Assembly (NCBI RefSeq): GCF_001969815.1
Contig: NZ_MRBK01000011.1
Location: 62,001-126,000 of the forward strand
From: Bacillus swezeyi
Lineage (GTDB): Bacteria > Bacillota > Bacilli > Bacillales > Bacillaceae
Direction of reading: 5' to 3'
Length of the DNA: 64,000 nt
A program made the position numbers and the translations under genes. Under the pieces are notes generated by a model, which was not told the DNA's origin, made no database searches, and saw nothing but the letters and a program-made list of their open reading frames with translations. Shown here piece after piece: positions 54,849 through 63,984 of the stretch (within the stretch, counting starts at the first letter, position 1; each line of letters starts with the position of its first letter).

Positions 54849-56018
54849 ATGAGCTTAAAACCATTCTATAGGAAGACTTGGGCGGAGATCGACTTAACGG
54901 CTTTAAAAGAAAATGTCCGCAATATGAAACAGCATATTGGCGAGCATGTTCATCTGATGGCCGTCGTGAAAGCGAATGCCTATGGTCATGGAAGTGCACA
55001 AGTGGCAAAGGCGGCTCTTGAAGAAGGAGCGTCAGTTCTTGCCGTTGCTTTACTTGATGAGGCGCTCTCACTAAGAGCAGAAGGAATAGAAGAACCGATT
55101 CTCGTCCTTGGTGCAGTGCCGCCTGAGTACACCGGCATTGCCGCAGACAAGAGGATTATTGTAACGGGCTATTCCGTCCAATGGCTGAAAGAAGTGCTCG
55201 GTTTCTTGGATGGGGTCGACACCCCTCTTGAGTTTCATCTGAAAATCGACACGGGCATGGGAAGACTCGGCTGCAAAACGGAAGAGGACATAAAAGAAAT
55301 GATGGAGATGGCAGAATCGAGCTCAAAGCTCAATTGCACAGGCGTTTTCACTCATTTTGCGACAGCCGATGAAACAGATACGGATTATTTCAACATGCAG
55401 CTTAACCGTTTTGAAGAACTGACCAAACCCCTCCCGCTTGACCGTTTAATGGTGCACTCATCAAACAGCGCCGCTGGTCTGCGTTTTAAGAAACAGCTTT
55501 TTAATGCCGTTCGTTTCGGCATCAGCATGTACGGCTTGTCACCATCTACAGAAATAAAAGACGAGCTCCCGTTTCGTCTGCGGGAAGTGTTCTCGCTCCA
55601 TACGGAACTTTCCCACGTGAAGACAATCAAGAAAGGTGAAAGCGTCAGCTATGGAGCGACGTATACCGCCGAGCATGACGAATGGATCGGAACCGTACCG
55701 GTCGGTTATGCGGACGGGTGGCTGCGCCGCCTTGCAGGAACCGAAGTGCTGATAGACGGAAAAAGGCAGAAGATTGCCGGAAGAATCTGCATGGATCAGT
55801 TCATGATTTCTCTTGATGAAGAATATCCTGTCGGCACAAAAGTGACATTAATCGGAAAACAAGAAGACGAATGGATATCAGTCGACGAAATCGCTCAAAA
55901 ACTGCAGACGATTAATTATGAAATCACATGTATGATAAGTTCACGGGTCCCCCGTATGTTTTTGGAAAATGGGAGTATAATGGAAATAAGGAATCCGATC
56001 TTGCCAAATCATATTTGA
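54849..56018 (+). CDS. alr: Alanine racemase Alr
   Basis: PLP-dependent racemase of 389 residues giving D-alanine for the cell wall. The PLP lysine is in MAVVKANAYGHG (about 40), the catalytic Tyr in GESVSYGATYTAE (about 268), and AGRICMDQFM is the conserved region near the C terminus. The ATG at 54849 was chosen because AGGAAGTGTC precedes it and the length then equals B. subtilis Alr. An upstream frame to 54723 is unlikely to be translated. Confidence 0.95.
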   Translation: MSLKPFYRKTWAEIDLTALKENVRNMKQHIGEHVHLMAVVKANAYGHGSAQVAKAALEEGASVLAVALLDEALSLRAEGIEEPILVLGAVPPEYTGIAADKRIIVTGYSVQWLKEVLGFLDGVDTPLEFHLKIDTGMGRLGCKTEEDIKEMMEMAESSSKLNCTGVFTHFATADETDTDYFNMQLNRFEELTKPLPLDRLMVHSSNSAAGLRFKKQLFNAVRFGISMYGLSPSTEIKDELPFRLREVFSLHTELSHVKTIKKGESVSYGATYTAEHDEWIGTVPVGYADGWLRRLAGTEVLIDGKRQKIAGRICMDQFMISLDEEYPVGTKVTLIGKQEDEWISVDEIAQKLQTINYEITCMISSRVPRMFLENGSIMEIRNPILPNHI

Positions 56019-56128
56019 AAATAAATAATAAGCGGAAAAACAGCTTTGCTTGCGGATCGAATAGTGATATGATTATGATTGGAATGGATAACATGTTGTA
56101 TCCGTAAGTTTGGTGGAGGTGTATGTTT

Positions 56129-56410
56129 TTGTCTGAATCCAGCGCTACAACTGAAATTATGATTCGCTTGCCAGAAGCCTTAGTATCAGAACTGGATGGT
56201 GTCGTCATGCAAGATAACGGGAGCAGAAATGAACTGATTTACCAAGCCACAAAAATGTATTTACGCGAACGCAAAAATCGACAAATTCGGGAATCGATGA
56301 GACGCGGTTATATGGAGATGGCAAAAATCAATTTGAACATCTCTTCTGAGGCACAATTTGCAGAGTATGAGGCTGAAAACACAGTAGAGCGCTTAGTAAG
56401 CGGAGGATAA
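56129..56410 (+). CDS. ndoAI: Antitoxin EndoAI (NdoAI, MazE-like)
   Basis: Ribbon-helix-helix antitoxin of 93 residues ([20 protein letters not shown], then [16 protein letters not shown]-terminal [20 protein letters not shown]). It binds and neutralises the endoribonuclease NdoA. The TTG at 56129 gives the length of the B. subtilis protein; ATG 56123 is a close alternative, both behind TGGAGGTGT. It is followed by ndoA after 4 bp. The middle (residues 25-60) differs more from B. subtilis than the ends, as recalled. Confidence 0.92.
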   Translation: MSESSATTEIMIRLPEALVSELDGVVMQDNGSRNELIYQATKMYLRERKNRQIRESMRRGYMEMAKINLNISSEAQFAEYEAENTVERLVSGG

Positions 56411-56414
56411 TCAT

Positions 56415-56765
56415 TTGATTGTTAAACGCGGCGATGTTTATTTTGCTGACCTATCTCCTGTTGTTGGCTCAGAACAAGGCGGAGTGCGCCCAGTTTTAGT
56501 GATTCAAAACAACATCGGCAATCGCTTCAGCCCAACTGCTATTGTTGCAGCCATAACAGCCCAAATACAGAAAGCAAAATTACCTACCCACGTCGAAATT
56601 GATGCGAAACGCTATGGTTTTGAAAGAGATTCCGTTATATTGCTCGAGCAAATTCGGACGATTGATAAGCAAAGATTAACGGACAAAATCACTCATCTCG
56701 ATGATGAAATGATGGAAAAAGTCAACGAAGCCTTACAAATCAGTTTGGCACTTATTGATTTTTAA
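56415..56765 (+). CDS. ndoA: Endoribonuclease toxin NdoA (EndoA, MazF family)
   Basis: MazF-type toxin of 116 residues that cuts mRNA at UACAU in B. subtilis. [33 protein letters not shown], then [13 protein letters not shown] and [18 protein letters not shown] are the family motifs; Arg25 and Thr48, known active-site residues, appear intact. The TTG start lies 4 bp after the antitoxin gene. The pair precedes the sigma-B operon, as in B. subtilis. Confidence 0.96.
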   Translation: MIVKRGDVYFADLSPVVGSEQGGVRPVLVIQNNIGNRFSPTAIVAAITAQIQKAKLPTHVEIDAKRYGFERDSVILLEQIRTIDKQRLTDKITHLDDEMMEKVNEALQISLALIDF

Positions 56766-56776
56766 TAAGAGAACAG

Positions 56777-56807
56777 AGTTGCTCGATGAGAAAGAGCAAC
56801 TTTTTTT
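56777..56807 (+). terminator. Terminator after ndoA
   Basis: AGTTGCTC/GAGCAACT stem and seven T's. It separates the toxin pair from the vegetative promoter of rsbRA, whose -10 (TATAAT) lies near 56829. Confidence 0.85.
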
Positions 56808-56883
56808 GTGTTCAAAAATAACAAACGATATAATGATAATGTTAGTCCAAAAATTGTTAGCGTATGTAGTTAGGGGGATGAAC

Positions 56884-57711
56884 ATGTCGAATCAAGCGGT
56901 ATTAAAGTTTATTTCAGAACACCAAAATGAACTTTCTGAAAATTTGGCAGGTATTCTGAAAGAAATGAACGGAAAAATATCGAACGCAAAACTGACTGAG
57001 CACATGTATCAGACGATCAGCAATGAATATATTCATATTTTAATGAATTATTCAGCGGCTGATGATGAAAACGTGATCGACACGATTTATCAATTTTCTT
57101 CTAAAGCCGTGCAGAGGAGTATTCCGTTAAAGCTTCTGTCCTCAGGGCTGGCGGCGTTCTGGAAGCATCTTTACTATGAAATGAACAAGGGTGTTCCTGA
57201 AGACAAGCAGTGCTATGATCTGATTTGGCAAATCGACAAATTGATCGAACCGATCAACAGTGAAATTTTAAATCAGTACGCCATTTCTTGGGAAAAAACC
57301 GTCGCTATGCAGAAGGTCGCTTTACAAGAGCTTTCAGCGCCGCTGATCCCGGTCTTTGATAACATTACGGTGATGCCTCTCGTCGGAACGATCGATACAG
57401 AACGCGCCAAAAAAATCATGGAAAACCTTTTGAGCGGCGTTGCCAAACATCGTTCCGAAGTGGTTTTAATCGATATTACGGGAGTGCCTGTCGTCGATAC
57501 GATGGTTGCGCACCACATTATTCAAGCTTCTGAAGCCGTCAGACTGGTCGGCGCCAAGTGCCTGCTCGTCGGAATTCGCCCGGAAATCGCGCAGACGATT
57601 GTCAATTTGGGAATCGATTTAACCCAGGTTATTACAAAAAATACCCTGCAAAAAGGAATTCAAACCGCACTGGAAATGACGGACAGAAAAATTGTTTCAT
57701 TGGAGGAATAG
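56884..57711 (+). CDS. rsbRA: Stressosome protein RsbRA
   Basis: Co-antagonist in the stressosome, 275 residues: an N-terminal globin-like sensor domain (about 1-150) and a C-terminal STAS domain with the RsbT phosphorylation sites in DITGVPVVDTMVAHH and LGIDLTQVITKNTLQKG. With RsbS it holds RsbT until environmental stress. The N-terminal part differs strongly from B. subtilis RsbRA, as recalled, while the STAS part is nearly identical. The ATG at 56884 follows TAGGGGGATGAAC. Confidence 0.95.
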   Translation: MSNQAVLKFISEHQNELSENLAGILKEMNGKISNAKLTEHMYQTISNEYIHILMNYSAADDENVIDTIYQFSSKAVQRSIPLKLLSSGLAAFWKHLYYEMNKGVPEDKQCYDLIWQIDKLIEPINSEILNQYAISWEKTVAMQKVALQELSAPLIPVFDNITVMPLVGTIDTERAKKIMENLLSGVAKHRSEVVLIDITGVPVVDTMVAHHIIQASEAVRLVGAKCLLVGIRPEIAQTIVNLGIDLTQVITKNTLQKGIQTALEMTDRKIVSLEE

Positions 57712-57714
57712 ACT

Positions 57715-58080
57715 TTGAGAGTACCTAAAATTCCGATCCTGAAACTGTATAATTGTTTACTGGTGTCCATTCAGGTAGAGCTCGATGACCAAACCGCTCT
57801 GAACTTTCAAGAGGATTTGCTCAATAAAATTTATGAAACTGGATCGAACGGAGTGGTGATCGACCTGACTTCGGTGGATATCATCGATTCATTCATCGCC
57901 AAAGTGCTGGGCGATGTAATCGCGATGTCAAAACTTATGGGGGCTAAAGTCGTTCTAACCGGCATACAGCCGGCTGTTGCGGTGACATTGATTGAACTCG
58001 GCATTTCTTTGGACGAGATCGAGACGGCGCTTGATCTCGAAAAAGGGCTCGAGACATTGCAGCGGGAATTGGGGGAATAG
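57715..58080 (+). CDS. rsbS: Stressosome antagonist RsbS
   Basis: Single STAS domain of 121 residues, with the phosphorylated Ser in [18 protein letters not shown] (about 59). It forms the stressosome core with RsbR and sequesters RsbT. The TTG start lies 3 bp after rsbRA, behind TGGAGGAATAG. Confidence 0.96.
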   Translation: MRVPKIPILKLYNCLLVSIQVELDDQTALNFQEDLLNKIYETGSNGVVIDLTSVDIIDSFIAKVLGDVIAMSKLMGAKVVLTGIQPAVAVTLIELGISLDEIETALDLEKGLETLQRELGE

Positions 58081-58082
58081 AT

Positions 58083-58484
58083 ATGAAAGACCAGTCCTGT
58101 GTAAAGATTTTGACAGAGTGGGATATTGTAGCTGCCAGACAGCTCGGGCGAAATGTCGCAAAAGAACTGGGATTCGGCACGGTTGATCAGGCCAGGATCA
58201 CAACGGCTATTTCAGAGCTGGCCCGGAATATCTATTTATATGCCGGCAAAGGCCAAATTTGTATTGAACAGGTTGAAGAAAGGGGGAAAAAGGGATTGAA
58301 AATCGTTGCGGAGGATGAGGGACCGGGAATTGCCGACATCCGTAAAGTGATGGAAGACGGTTTTTCAACCTCAGGCGGCCTTGGAGCCGGACTCCCGGGA
58401 GTAAAGCGTTTAATGGATCAATTCGAATTGAATTCAGACGCTGAAAATGGAACGGACATACAAGCCGTAAAGTGGCTTCGGTAG
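58083..58484 (+). CDS. rsbT: Serine kinase / switch protein RsbT
   Basis: GHKL-type kinase of 133 residues with ATP-binding motifs ARITTAISELARNIYLYAGK, AEDEGPGI and GGLGAGLPGVKRLMD. It phosphorylates RsbR and RsbS under stress, leaves the stressosome and activates the phosphatase RsbU. It begins 2 bp after rsbS; GGGGGAATAG lies before the start. Confidence 0.96.
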   Translation: MKDQSCVKILTEWDIVAARQLGRNVAKELGFGTVDQARITTAISELARNIYLYAGKGQICIEQVEERGKKGLKIVAEDEGPGIADIRKVMEDGFSTSGGLGAGLPGVKRLMDQFELNSDAENGTDIQAVKWLR

Positions 58485-58494
58485 GAGGGAAGGA

Positions 58495-59502
58495 ATGGAT
58501 TTCAGGGAAGTGATTGAGCAGCGCTATCGTCAGCTGCTTAGCCGTTATATATCTGAGTTGACAGAGACATCCCTTTATCAAGGGCAGAAATTCAGCAGAA
58601 AAACGATCGAACATCAAGTACCGCCGGAAGAAATTATCAGCATACACCGAAAAGTTCTGTCTGAATTGTATCCGGATCTTCCGGACCATGTGTTCCATTC
58701 GCTCGACTTTTTAATTGAAGTGATGATTGGATACGGATTGGCCTATCAAGAGCATCAGACATTAAGAGGCATTCAGCAGGAAATTAAATCGGAAATAGAA
58801 ATTGCCGCAAATGTACAGCAGACGCTGCTTGAAACAACGATTCCGAAAGACGAAGCGCTCGAGATCGGAGCGGTAAGCGTTCCGGCAAAACAAATGAGCG
58901 GGGATTATTATCATTTTGTCCGCGACCAGGAATCGATCAGTATCGCCATTGCAGATGTGATCGGGAAAGGAATACCAGCTGCATTATGCATGTCGATGAT
59001 CAAGTATGCGATGGATTCCCTGCCGGATTCAGGCTCACATCCTTCACAGGTGCTCAAAAACCTGAACAGGGTCGTCGAGCAAAATGTCGATCCGAGCATG
59101 TTCATTACGATGTTTTATGGCAACTATCACCTTCAAAAACACCTATTCACGTTTGCATCTGCCGGTCATGAACCTGGCTTTTATTATTCTTGCAGGGAAA
59201 ACAAATTTTACGATTTACATGCGAAAGGCCTCGTTCTCGGCATTTCTTCAGATTATGACTATGAACAGTATGAGCAGAAGCTTGAAATCGGCGATATGAT
59301 TATTCTTTTTTCGGATGGAGTTACTGAATGCAGAACGGACAACGGCTTTTTGGACCAGGCTGACCTTCAGGATCTCATCAGCTTACATATGAGGGAACCG
59401 GCACAGCAAATGGTTGAAAATATATACGACAATCTGCTTAAGCTTCAGGAATTTCGGCTTCATGATGATTTCACCCTCATTGTTTTAAAAAGAAAGGTTT
59501 AA
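58495..59502 (+). CDS. rsbU: PP2C-type phosphatase RsbU
   Basis: Protein of 335 residues: an N-terminal RsbT-binding domain (about 1-85), a coiled linker (EIAANVQQTLLETTIP) and a PP2C domain with GDYYHFV, ADVIGKGIPAALCMSM, LFSDGVTECR and DDFTLIVLKR. It dephosphorylates RsbV-P after environmental stress. The start follows AGGAGGGAAGG. The stop overlaps the sigma-B promoter of rsbV. Confidence 0.96.
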   Translation: MDFREVIEQRYRQLLSRYISELTETSLYQGQKFSRKTIEHQVPPEEIISIHRKVLSELYPDLPDHVFHSLDFLIEVMIGYGLAYQEHQTLRGIQQEIKSEIEIAANVQQTLLETTIPKDEALEIGAVSVPAKQMSGDYYHFVRDQESISIAIADVIGKGIPAALCMSMIKYAMDSLPDSGSHPSQVLKNLNRVVEQNVDPSMFITMFYGNYHLQKHLFTFASAGHEPGFYYSCRENKFYDLHAKGLVLGISSDYDYEQYEQKLEIGDMIILFSDGVTECRTDNGFLDQADLQDLISLHMREPAQQMVENIYDNLLKLQEFRLHDDFTLIVLKRKV

Positions 59503-59522
59503 AGCTTCTCTTTGCCGGGTAA
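59497..59522 (+). promoter_or_regulatory. Sigma-B promoter of rsbV-rsbW-sigB-rsbX
   Basis: GTTTAA, 14 bp and GGGTAA, an almost perfect sigma-B promoter 37 bp before the rsbV start, giving positive autoregulation as in B. subtilis. Confidence 0.92.
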
Positions 59523-59559
59523 TAAAACTATAGCGATTAAGAGAACTAGAGGTGATATT

Positions 59560-59886
59560 GTGAATTTGGCAGTCGATACGAAAAAAAATGATCATGTGGT
59601 AAAGATAAAAGTAGCGGGAGAAATTGATGTCCACTCGGCCCCCACATTGCGGGAAGAGCTGCTGCCGCTCGCAGAAGACGGAAAAGATCTAAAGGTTAGT
59701 CTGAAAGACGTTTCATATATGGACAGCACGGGACTGGGCGTTTTTGTAGGAATATATAAAACGGTGAACAGAACTGGGGGTTCTTTGGTGCTTGAAAATT
59801 TGTCTGACCGTTTGATCCGTTTATTTGATATTACAGGCTTAAAGGACATCATTGATATTTCTGGAAAGTCAGAGGGTGGATTGTAA
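59560..59886 (+). CDS. rsbV: Anti-anti-sigma factor RsbV
   Basis: STAS protein of 108 residues with the phosphorylatable Ser in [14 protein letters not shown] (about 56). Unphosphorylated RsbV binds RsbW and frees sigma-B. The GTG at 59560 follows AGAGGTGATATT; the longer frame from 59512 runs through the sigma-B promoter. Its stop overlaps the rsbW start (TAATG). Confidence 0.95.
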   Translation: MNLAVDTKKNDHVVKIKVAGEIDVHSAPTLREELLPLAEDGKDLKVSLKDVSYMDSTGLGVFVGIYKTVNRTGGSLVLENLSDRLIRLFDITGLKDIIDISGKSEGGL

Positions 59887-60365
59887 TGAAGACAGCAGCT
59901 GATTACATTGAAATGAAGTCACCTGCCAAACCGGAATATGTAGGAATCATTCGTTTGACCCTGTCGGGAATTGCAAGCAAAATGGGGTATTCCTATGATG
60001 ATATCGAAGATTTGAAAATCGCTGTAAGCGAAGCTTGTACGAACGCTGTGCAGCACGCTTACAAACTGGATAAATCAGGAGAGGTCTCCGTCAGATTCGG
60101 CGTTTTTGAGGATCGGCTCGAAATTGTTGTCGCAGATCAGGGGGACAGCTTCGATATCCGGGACCAGGAGGCGCTTGGGCCATATTCTCCCGAGCATACG
60201 GTAGATCAATTGTCAGAAGGAGGGCTCGGCTTATATTTGATGGAAACGCTGATGGATGAAGTGAATGTGCAAATTGACTCAGGCGTAACCGTTTCGATGA
60301 CAAAGTTCTTAAACAGGGAGCGAGTTGATGATGGCACAACCGTCCAAAACTACGAAACGAACTAA
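59886..60365 (+). CDS. rsbW: Anti-sigma-B factor and kinase RsbW
   Basis: GHKL kinase of 159 residues with IAVSEACTNAVQHAY, VVADQGDSFD and EGGLGLYLMETLMDEV. It binds sigma-B or phosphorylates RsbV, so it is the central switch. It overlaps sigB by about 38 bp, so the two proteins are made in a coupled ratio. Confidence 0.96.
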   Translation: MKTAADYIEMKSPAKPEYVGIIRLTLSGIASKMGYSYDDIEDLKIAVSEACTNAVQHAYKLDKSGEVSVRFGVFEDRLEIVVADQGDSFDIRDQEALGPYSPEHTVDQLSEGGLGLYLMETLMDEVNVQIDSGVTVSMTKFLNRERVDDGTTVQNYETN

Positions 60366-61122
60366 AGACGAAGTCGATCGACTGATTAAACAATATCAGG
60401 AAAGCCAGGATGAAAACGCTCAGCTTACCCTTGTCGAGTCTTACACCAATTTGGTGGAAACACTAGCTAAAAAATATTCAAAAGGCAAAAGCTTTCACGA
60501 AGATCTTTGCCAGGTCGGAATGCTCGGTTTGCTCGGAGCGATCAAACGCTATGATCCTGATATGGGGAAATCATTTGAAGCCTTTGCCATACCGACCATC
60601 GTTGGGGAAATCAAGCGGTTTCTCCGGGATAAAACCTGGAGCGTCCACGTGCCGAGAAGGATCAAAGAATTGGGGCCCCGGATTAAAATGGCTGTTGATC
60701 AATTAACAGCAGAAACCCAAAGATCTCCCCGAGTTGAGGAGATTGCCGAGTTTCTTGGGGTGACGGAAGAAGAAGTGCTGGAAACGATGGAAATGGGCAA
60801 AAGCTATCAGGCGCTGTCTGTGGATCACAGCATTGAAGCCGATGCCGACGGCAGCACGGTGACGATCCTTGATATCGTCGGCTCACAGGAAGAAGGCTAT
60901 GAAAAGGTGAACCAAAAGCTGATGCTTGACAGTGTATTGCACGTCCTTTCCGACCGGGAAAAGCAAATTATTGAGCTGACATACATCGAAAATAAAAGTC
61001 AAAAAGAAACCGGAGAAATATTGGGCATATCACAAATGCACGTATCCAGACTGCAGCGGAAAGCTGTCAAACGGCTGAGGGAAGCTTTGGCGGAAGATCC
61101 CTTGATGGAGTTGAAGCAATGA
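60328..61122 (+). CDS. sigB: General stress sigma factor SigB
   Basis: Sigma-70-family factor of 264 residues: region 2 (HEDLCQVGMLGLLGAIKRYD, FEAFAIPTIVGEIKRFLRDK), region 3 (RRIKELGPRIKMAVDQL), and region 4 HTH (SQKETGEILGISQMHVSRLQ). It recognises GTTTAA/GGGTAT promoters, several of which occur in this window. Start ATG 60328 follows GGGAGCG; ATG 60331 is as likely. The end overlaps rsbX by 4 bp. Confidence 0.97.
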   Translation: MMAQPSKTTKRTKDEVDRLIKQYQESQDENAQLTLVESYTNLVETLAKKYSKGKSFHEDLCQVGMLGLLGAIKRYDPDMGKSFEAFAIPTIVGEIKRFLRDKTWSVHVPRRIKELGPRIKMAVDQLTAETQRSPRVEEIAEFLGVTEEEVLETMEMGKSYQALSVDHSIEADADGSTVTILDIVGSQEEGYEKVNQKLMLDSVLHVLSDREKQIIELTYIENKSQKETGEILGISQMHVSRLQRKAVKRLREALAEDPLMELKQ

Positions 61123-61718
61123 TCTGGACTGAGTCGAATGAACACATTCACGCACTTGTCTATCAGCTGCCCAAAGAAGGGAAATCCGTCTGCGGTGACA
61201 GCTTTTATTTCAATGCGACTGACCAAGGAATGATATGTGCGCTGGCCGACGGACTTGGCAGCGGTGCGCTGGCTTATGAATCCTCTTCAGCAATCAGCGA
61301 GGTTGTCAAAGAGCATGGGGATGAAGATGTCGCAAGCCTGATGGAACGATGCAATCAAGCTCTGAAGCAAAAGCGCGGTGCGACTGTCTCGATTTTAAAA
61401 GCCGATTTTCAAACGAGGACAATCGCTTACAGCTCAGTAGGCAATATTCGCTTTATCCTGTACGCTCCTTCAGACAAATATATCTATCCTCCCCCTGTAA
61501 CGGGATACATGTCGGGAAAACCGCAAACATACAAAACATTCACCTATACTTATGAAAAAGGGTCAAAGTTCATCATCCATTCAGACGGTTTGGACGTTCC
61601 CGCCCTTCGGACTTATTTAAAACAGCACCATTCGCCCGGAGATATTTCAAATCAGCTTGAAGCATACACATTGATGGGAAAAGACGATCTGACCTATATC
61701 ATCGGACAGCTTTTTTAA
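61119..61718 (+). CDS. rsbX: PP2C-type feedback phosphatase RsbX
   Basis: Phosphatase of 199 residues with KSVCGDSFYF, CALADGLGSGALAYESS, and HSDGLDVPAL. It dephosphorylates RsbR and RsbS and so resets the stressosome. It is the last gene of the operon and ends at a terminator. The B. subtilis genes ydcF-ydcH are missing after it; ydcI follows directly. Confidence 0.95.
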   Translation: MIWTESNEHIHALVYQLPKEGKSVCGDSFYFNATDQGMICALADGLGSGALAYESSSAISEVVKEHGDEDVASLMERCNQALKQKRGATVSILKADFQTRTIAYSSVGNIRFILYAPSDKYIYPPPVTGYMSGKPQTYKTFTYTYEKGSKFIIHSDGLDVPALRTYLKQHHSPGDISNQLEAYTLMGKDDLTYIIGQLF

Positions 61719-61733
61719 AGGAGCTGTCCTTTT
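61703..61733 (+). terminator. Terminator after rsbX
   Basis: GGACAGCT/AGCTGTCC stem followed by a short T run, overlapping the end of rsbX. Confidence 0.75.
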
Positions 61734-61796
61734 GATATAGGTGTTTTTCAACATCTTTTGGTACACTAAGAAGACAACATTCTTATGGAGGCTACA

Positions 61797-63959
61797 ATGG
61801 ATACTTTAGCGTTAATCGTCAAACAAGTCGCAAAAGAGACGGAACTGGCCGCAAAGCACGTCGGCAATGTCATTCAATTGTTGGAAGACGGAAATACCGT
61901 GCCATTTATCGCGCGATACCGCAAGGAACAAACAGGTTCCATGGATGAAGTGCAAATTCAAACGATCTCCGAACGCTGGGGATACATTCAGCATTTAAAT
62001 CAGCGAAAGGAAGAAGTCATCCGGCTGATTGCAGAGCAGGACAAGCTGACCGGCGAGCTGAAGCAGAAGATTGAAAAAGCGGACAAGCTGCAAGAAATAG
62101 AAGACTTATACAGGCCCTATAAGCAGAAAAGGAAAACGAAAGCGACAATCGCCAAAAGCAAGGGGCTTGAGCCATTGGCCGACTTCATCATCGCTCTGCC
62201 TCAGAATAAAGACATTCTAGCTGAAGCAAAGCAATACATAAATGAAGAAAAAGAAGTGATGAGCGCGGAAGACGCGCTTGAAGGGGCGAAGTACATCCTC
62301 GCTGAAAGAATCTCTGATGAACCTGAATTCAGAAGATGGATCCGCCAAGAGACCTTCAAAAAAGGAACCTTGAAATCTGCGGCAAAAGACGCCGAAGCGG
62401 ACGAAAAGAAAATCTATGAGATGTATTATGAATATGGGGAGCCGATACAGAAAATCGTTCCCCATCGTGTGCTCGCCGTCAACCGCGGTGAAAAAGAAGA
62501 CATTTTAAAAGTGTCTGTCGAACCGCCGGCCGATCATATCCAAGCTTATTTGGAAAAGCGGATATTAAAACATAAACAAACAACCGCAAAAGACATTCTG
62601 AAGGATGCGATAGAAGACAGCTATAAACGTCTGATCCAGCCGTCCATCGAACGAGAGATCAGAAAAGAGCTGACAGAAAAAGCGGAAGATCAAGCGATTC
62701 ATATTTTTGCCGAAAACCTGCGTAAGCTCTTGCTTCAGCCGCCAATGAAAGGAAAGCTCGTCCTTGGGGTTGATCCGGCATTCCGTACGGGCTGCAAGCT
62801 TGCGGTCGTGGATGAAACAGGGAAAATGCTGAAAATCGGTGTGATTTATCCGCATCCGCCTGTCAATAAAAAAAGCGCCGCCATTGATAAAGTGAAAAAC
62901 ATCATGGAAGATTTTCAAATCGAAGTCATCGCGATCGGAAACGGGACGGCTTCGAGAGAGACGGAACAGTTTATCGCCGATCTTTTGAAAGACATCGACA
63001 GAAAGGTATACTACCTGATCGTCAACGAAGCGGGAGCGAGCGTCTACTCGGCTTCAGAGCTGGCAAGGGAAGAATTTCCTGATTTGCAGGTTGAGGAGCG
63101 GAGCGCCGTGTCCATCGCCCGCCGGCTTCAAGATCCGCTGGCCGAGCTCGTCAAAATCGATCCAAAATCAGTCGGTGTCGGCCAATATCAGCACGATGTC
63201 AGCCAGAAAAAATTAAACGACTCCCTCCGCTTTGTCGTCGAAACCGTAGTCAACCAAGTCGGCGTTAATGTGAATACGGCATCGGCGGCGCTATTGCAGT
63301 ATGTAGCCGGACTATCCAAATCGGTTGCGTCCAATATCGTGAAAAAAAGGGATGAAGTCGGAAAATTCACCAGCCGGAAAGAATTGAAAGATATTCCGCG
63401 GCTGGGCGCGAAAACATATGAGCAGTGTATCGGCTTTTTAAGGGTTCCTGACGGCAATGAACCGCTTGACCGCACAGGCATCCATCCGGAAAGCTACAAA
63501 GAAACGAGAGAGCTGCTCAAAAAGCTTGGCCTTGCAAAAGACCAAATCGGTACAGCCGAACTTCAGGGCAAAATAAATGAATTGAATATTTCAGAAACCG
63601 CTGAACAGCTAGGAATCGGCGACATCACACTGAAAGACATTTGCGCCCAGCTGACAAGGCCTGAGCGCGATCCAAGGGATGAAGTCCCTAAACCCCTTTT
63701 AAAAACCGATGTGCTCCAGCTTGAGGATTTAAAAGAAGGAATGGAGCTGCAGGGCACGGTGCGAAACGTCGTCGACTTCGGTGCGTTCGTCGACATCGGG
63801 GTGAAACAGGACGGGCTTGTGCACATTTCAAAGCTCAGCCATTCCTTCGTCAAACATCCGCTTGACGTCGTATCGGTCGGCGATATCGTAACGGTGTGGG
63901 TAGAGCATGCAGATGCTGCAAAAGGAAGGGTGTCATTATCAATGGTGAAGGAAAAATAG
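61797..63959 (+). CDS. ydcI: Tex-like S1 RNA-binding protein YdcI
   Basis: Tex-family nucleic-acid-binding protein of 720 residues: N-terminal helical domain (GNTVPFIARYRKEQTGSMDE), YqgF/RNase H-like domain (LGVDPAFRTGCKLAVVD), a helix-hairpin-helix region (VNTASAALLQYVAGLSKSVA), and a C-terminal S1 domain (GTVRNVVDFGAFVDIGVKQD). Tex proteins affect transcription and antibiotic tolerance. The ATG at 61797 follows GGAGGCTACA; ATG 61785 would include this site. Confidence 0.94.
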   Translation: MDTLALIVKQVAKETELAAKHVGNVIQLLEDGNTVPFIARYRKEQTGSMDEVQIQTISERWGYIQHLNQRKEEVIRLIAEQDKLTGELKQKIEKADKLQEIEDLYRPYKQKRKTKATIAKSKGLEPLADFIIALPQNKDILAEAKQYINEEKEVMSAEDALEGAKYILAERISDEPEFRRWIRQETFKKGTLKSAAKDAEADEKKIYEMYYEYGEPIQKIVPHRVLAVNRGEKEDILKVSVEPPADHIQAYLEKRILKHKQTTAKDILKDAIEDSYKRLIQPSIEREIRKELTEKAEDQAIHIFAENLRKLLLQPPMKGKLVLGVDPAFRTGCKLAVVDETGKMLKIGVIYPHPPVNKKSAAIDKVKNIMEDFQIEVIAIGNGTASRETEQFIADLLKDIDRKVYYLIVNEAGASVYSASELAREEFPDLQVEERSAVSIARRLQDPLAELVKIDPKSVGVGQYQHDVSQKKLNDSLRFVVETVVNQVGVNVNTASAALLQYVAGLSKSVASNIVKKRDEVGKFTSRKELKDIPRLGAKTYEQCIGFLRVPDGNEPLDRTGIHPESYKETRELLKKLGLAKDQIGTAELQGKINELNISETAEQLGIGDITLKDICAQLTRPERDPRDEVPKPLLKTDVLQLEDLKEGMELQGTVRNVVDFGAFVDIGVKQDGLVHISKLSHSFVKHPLDVVSVGDIVTVWVEHADAAKGRVSLSMVKEK

Positions 63960-63984
63960 CACTGCTCATAAGCAGTGTTTTTTT
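63960..63984 (+). terminator. Terminator after ydcI
   Basis: CACTGCT/AGCAGTG stem with a 4-base loop and eight T's. Confidence 0.85.
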
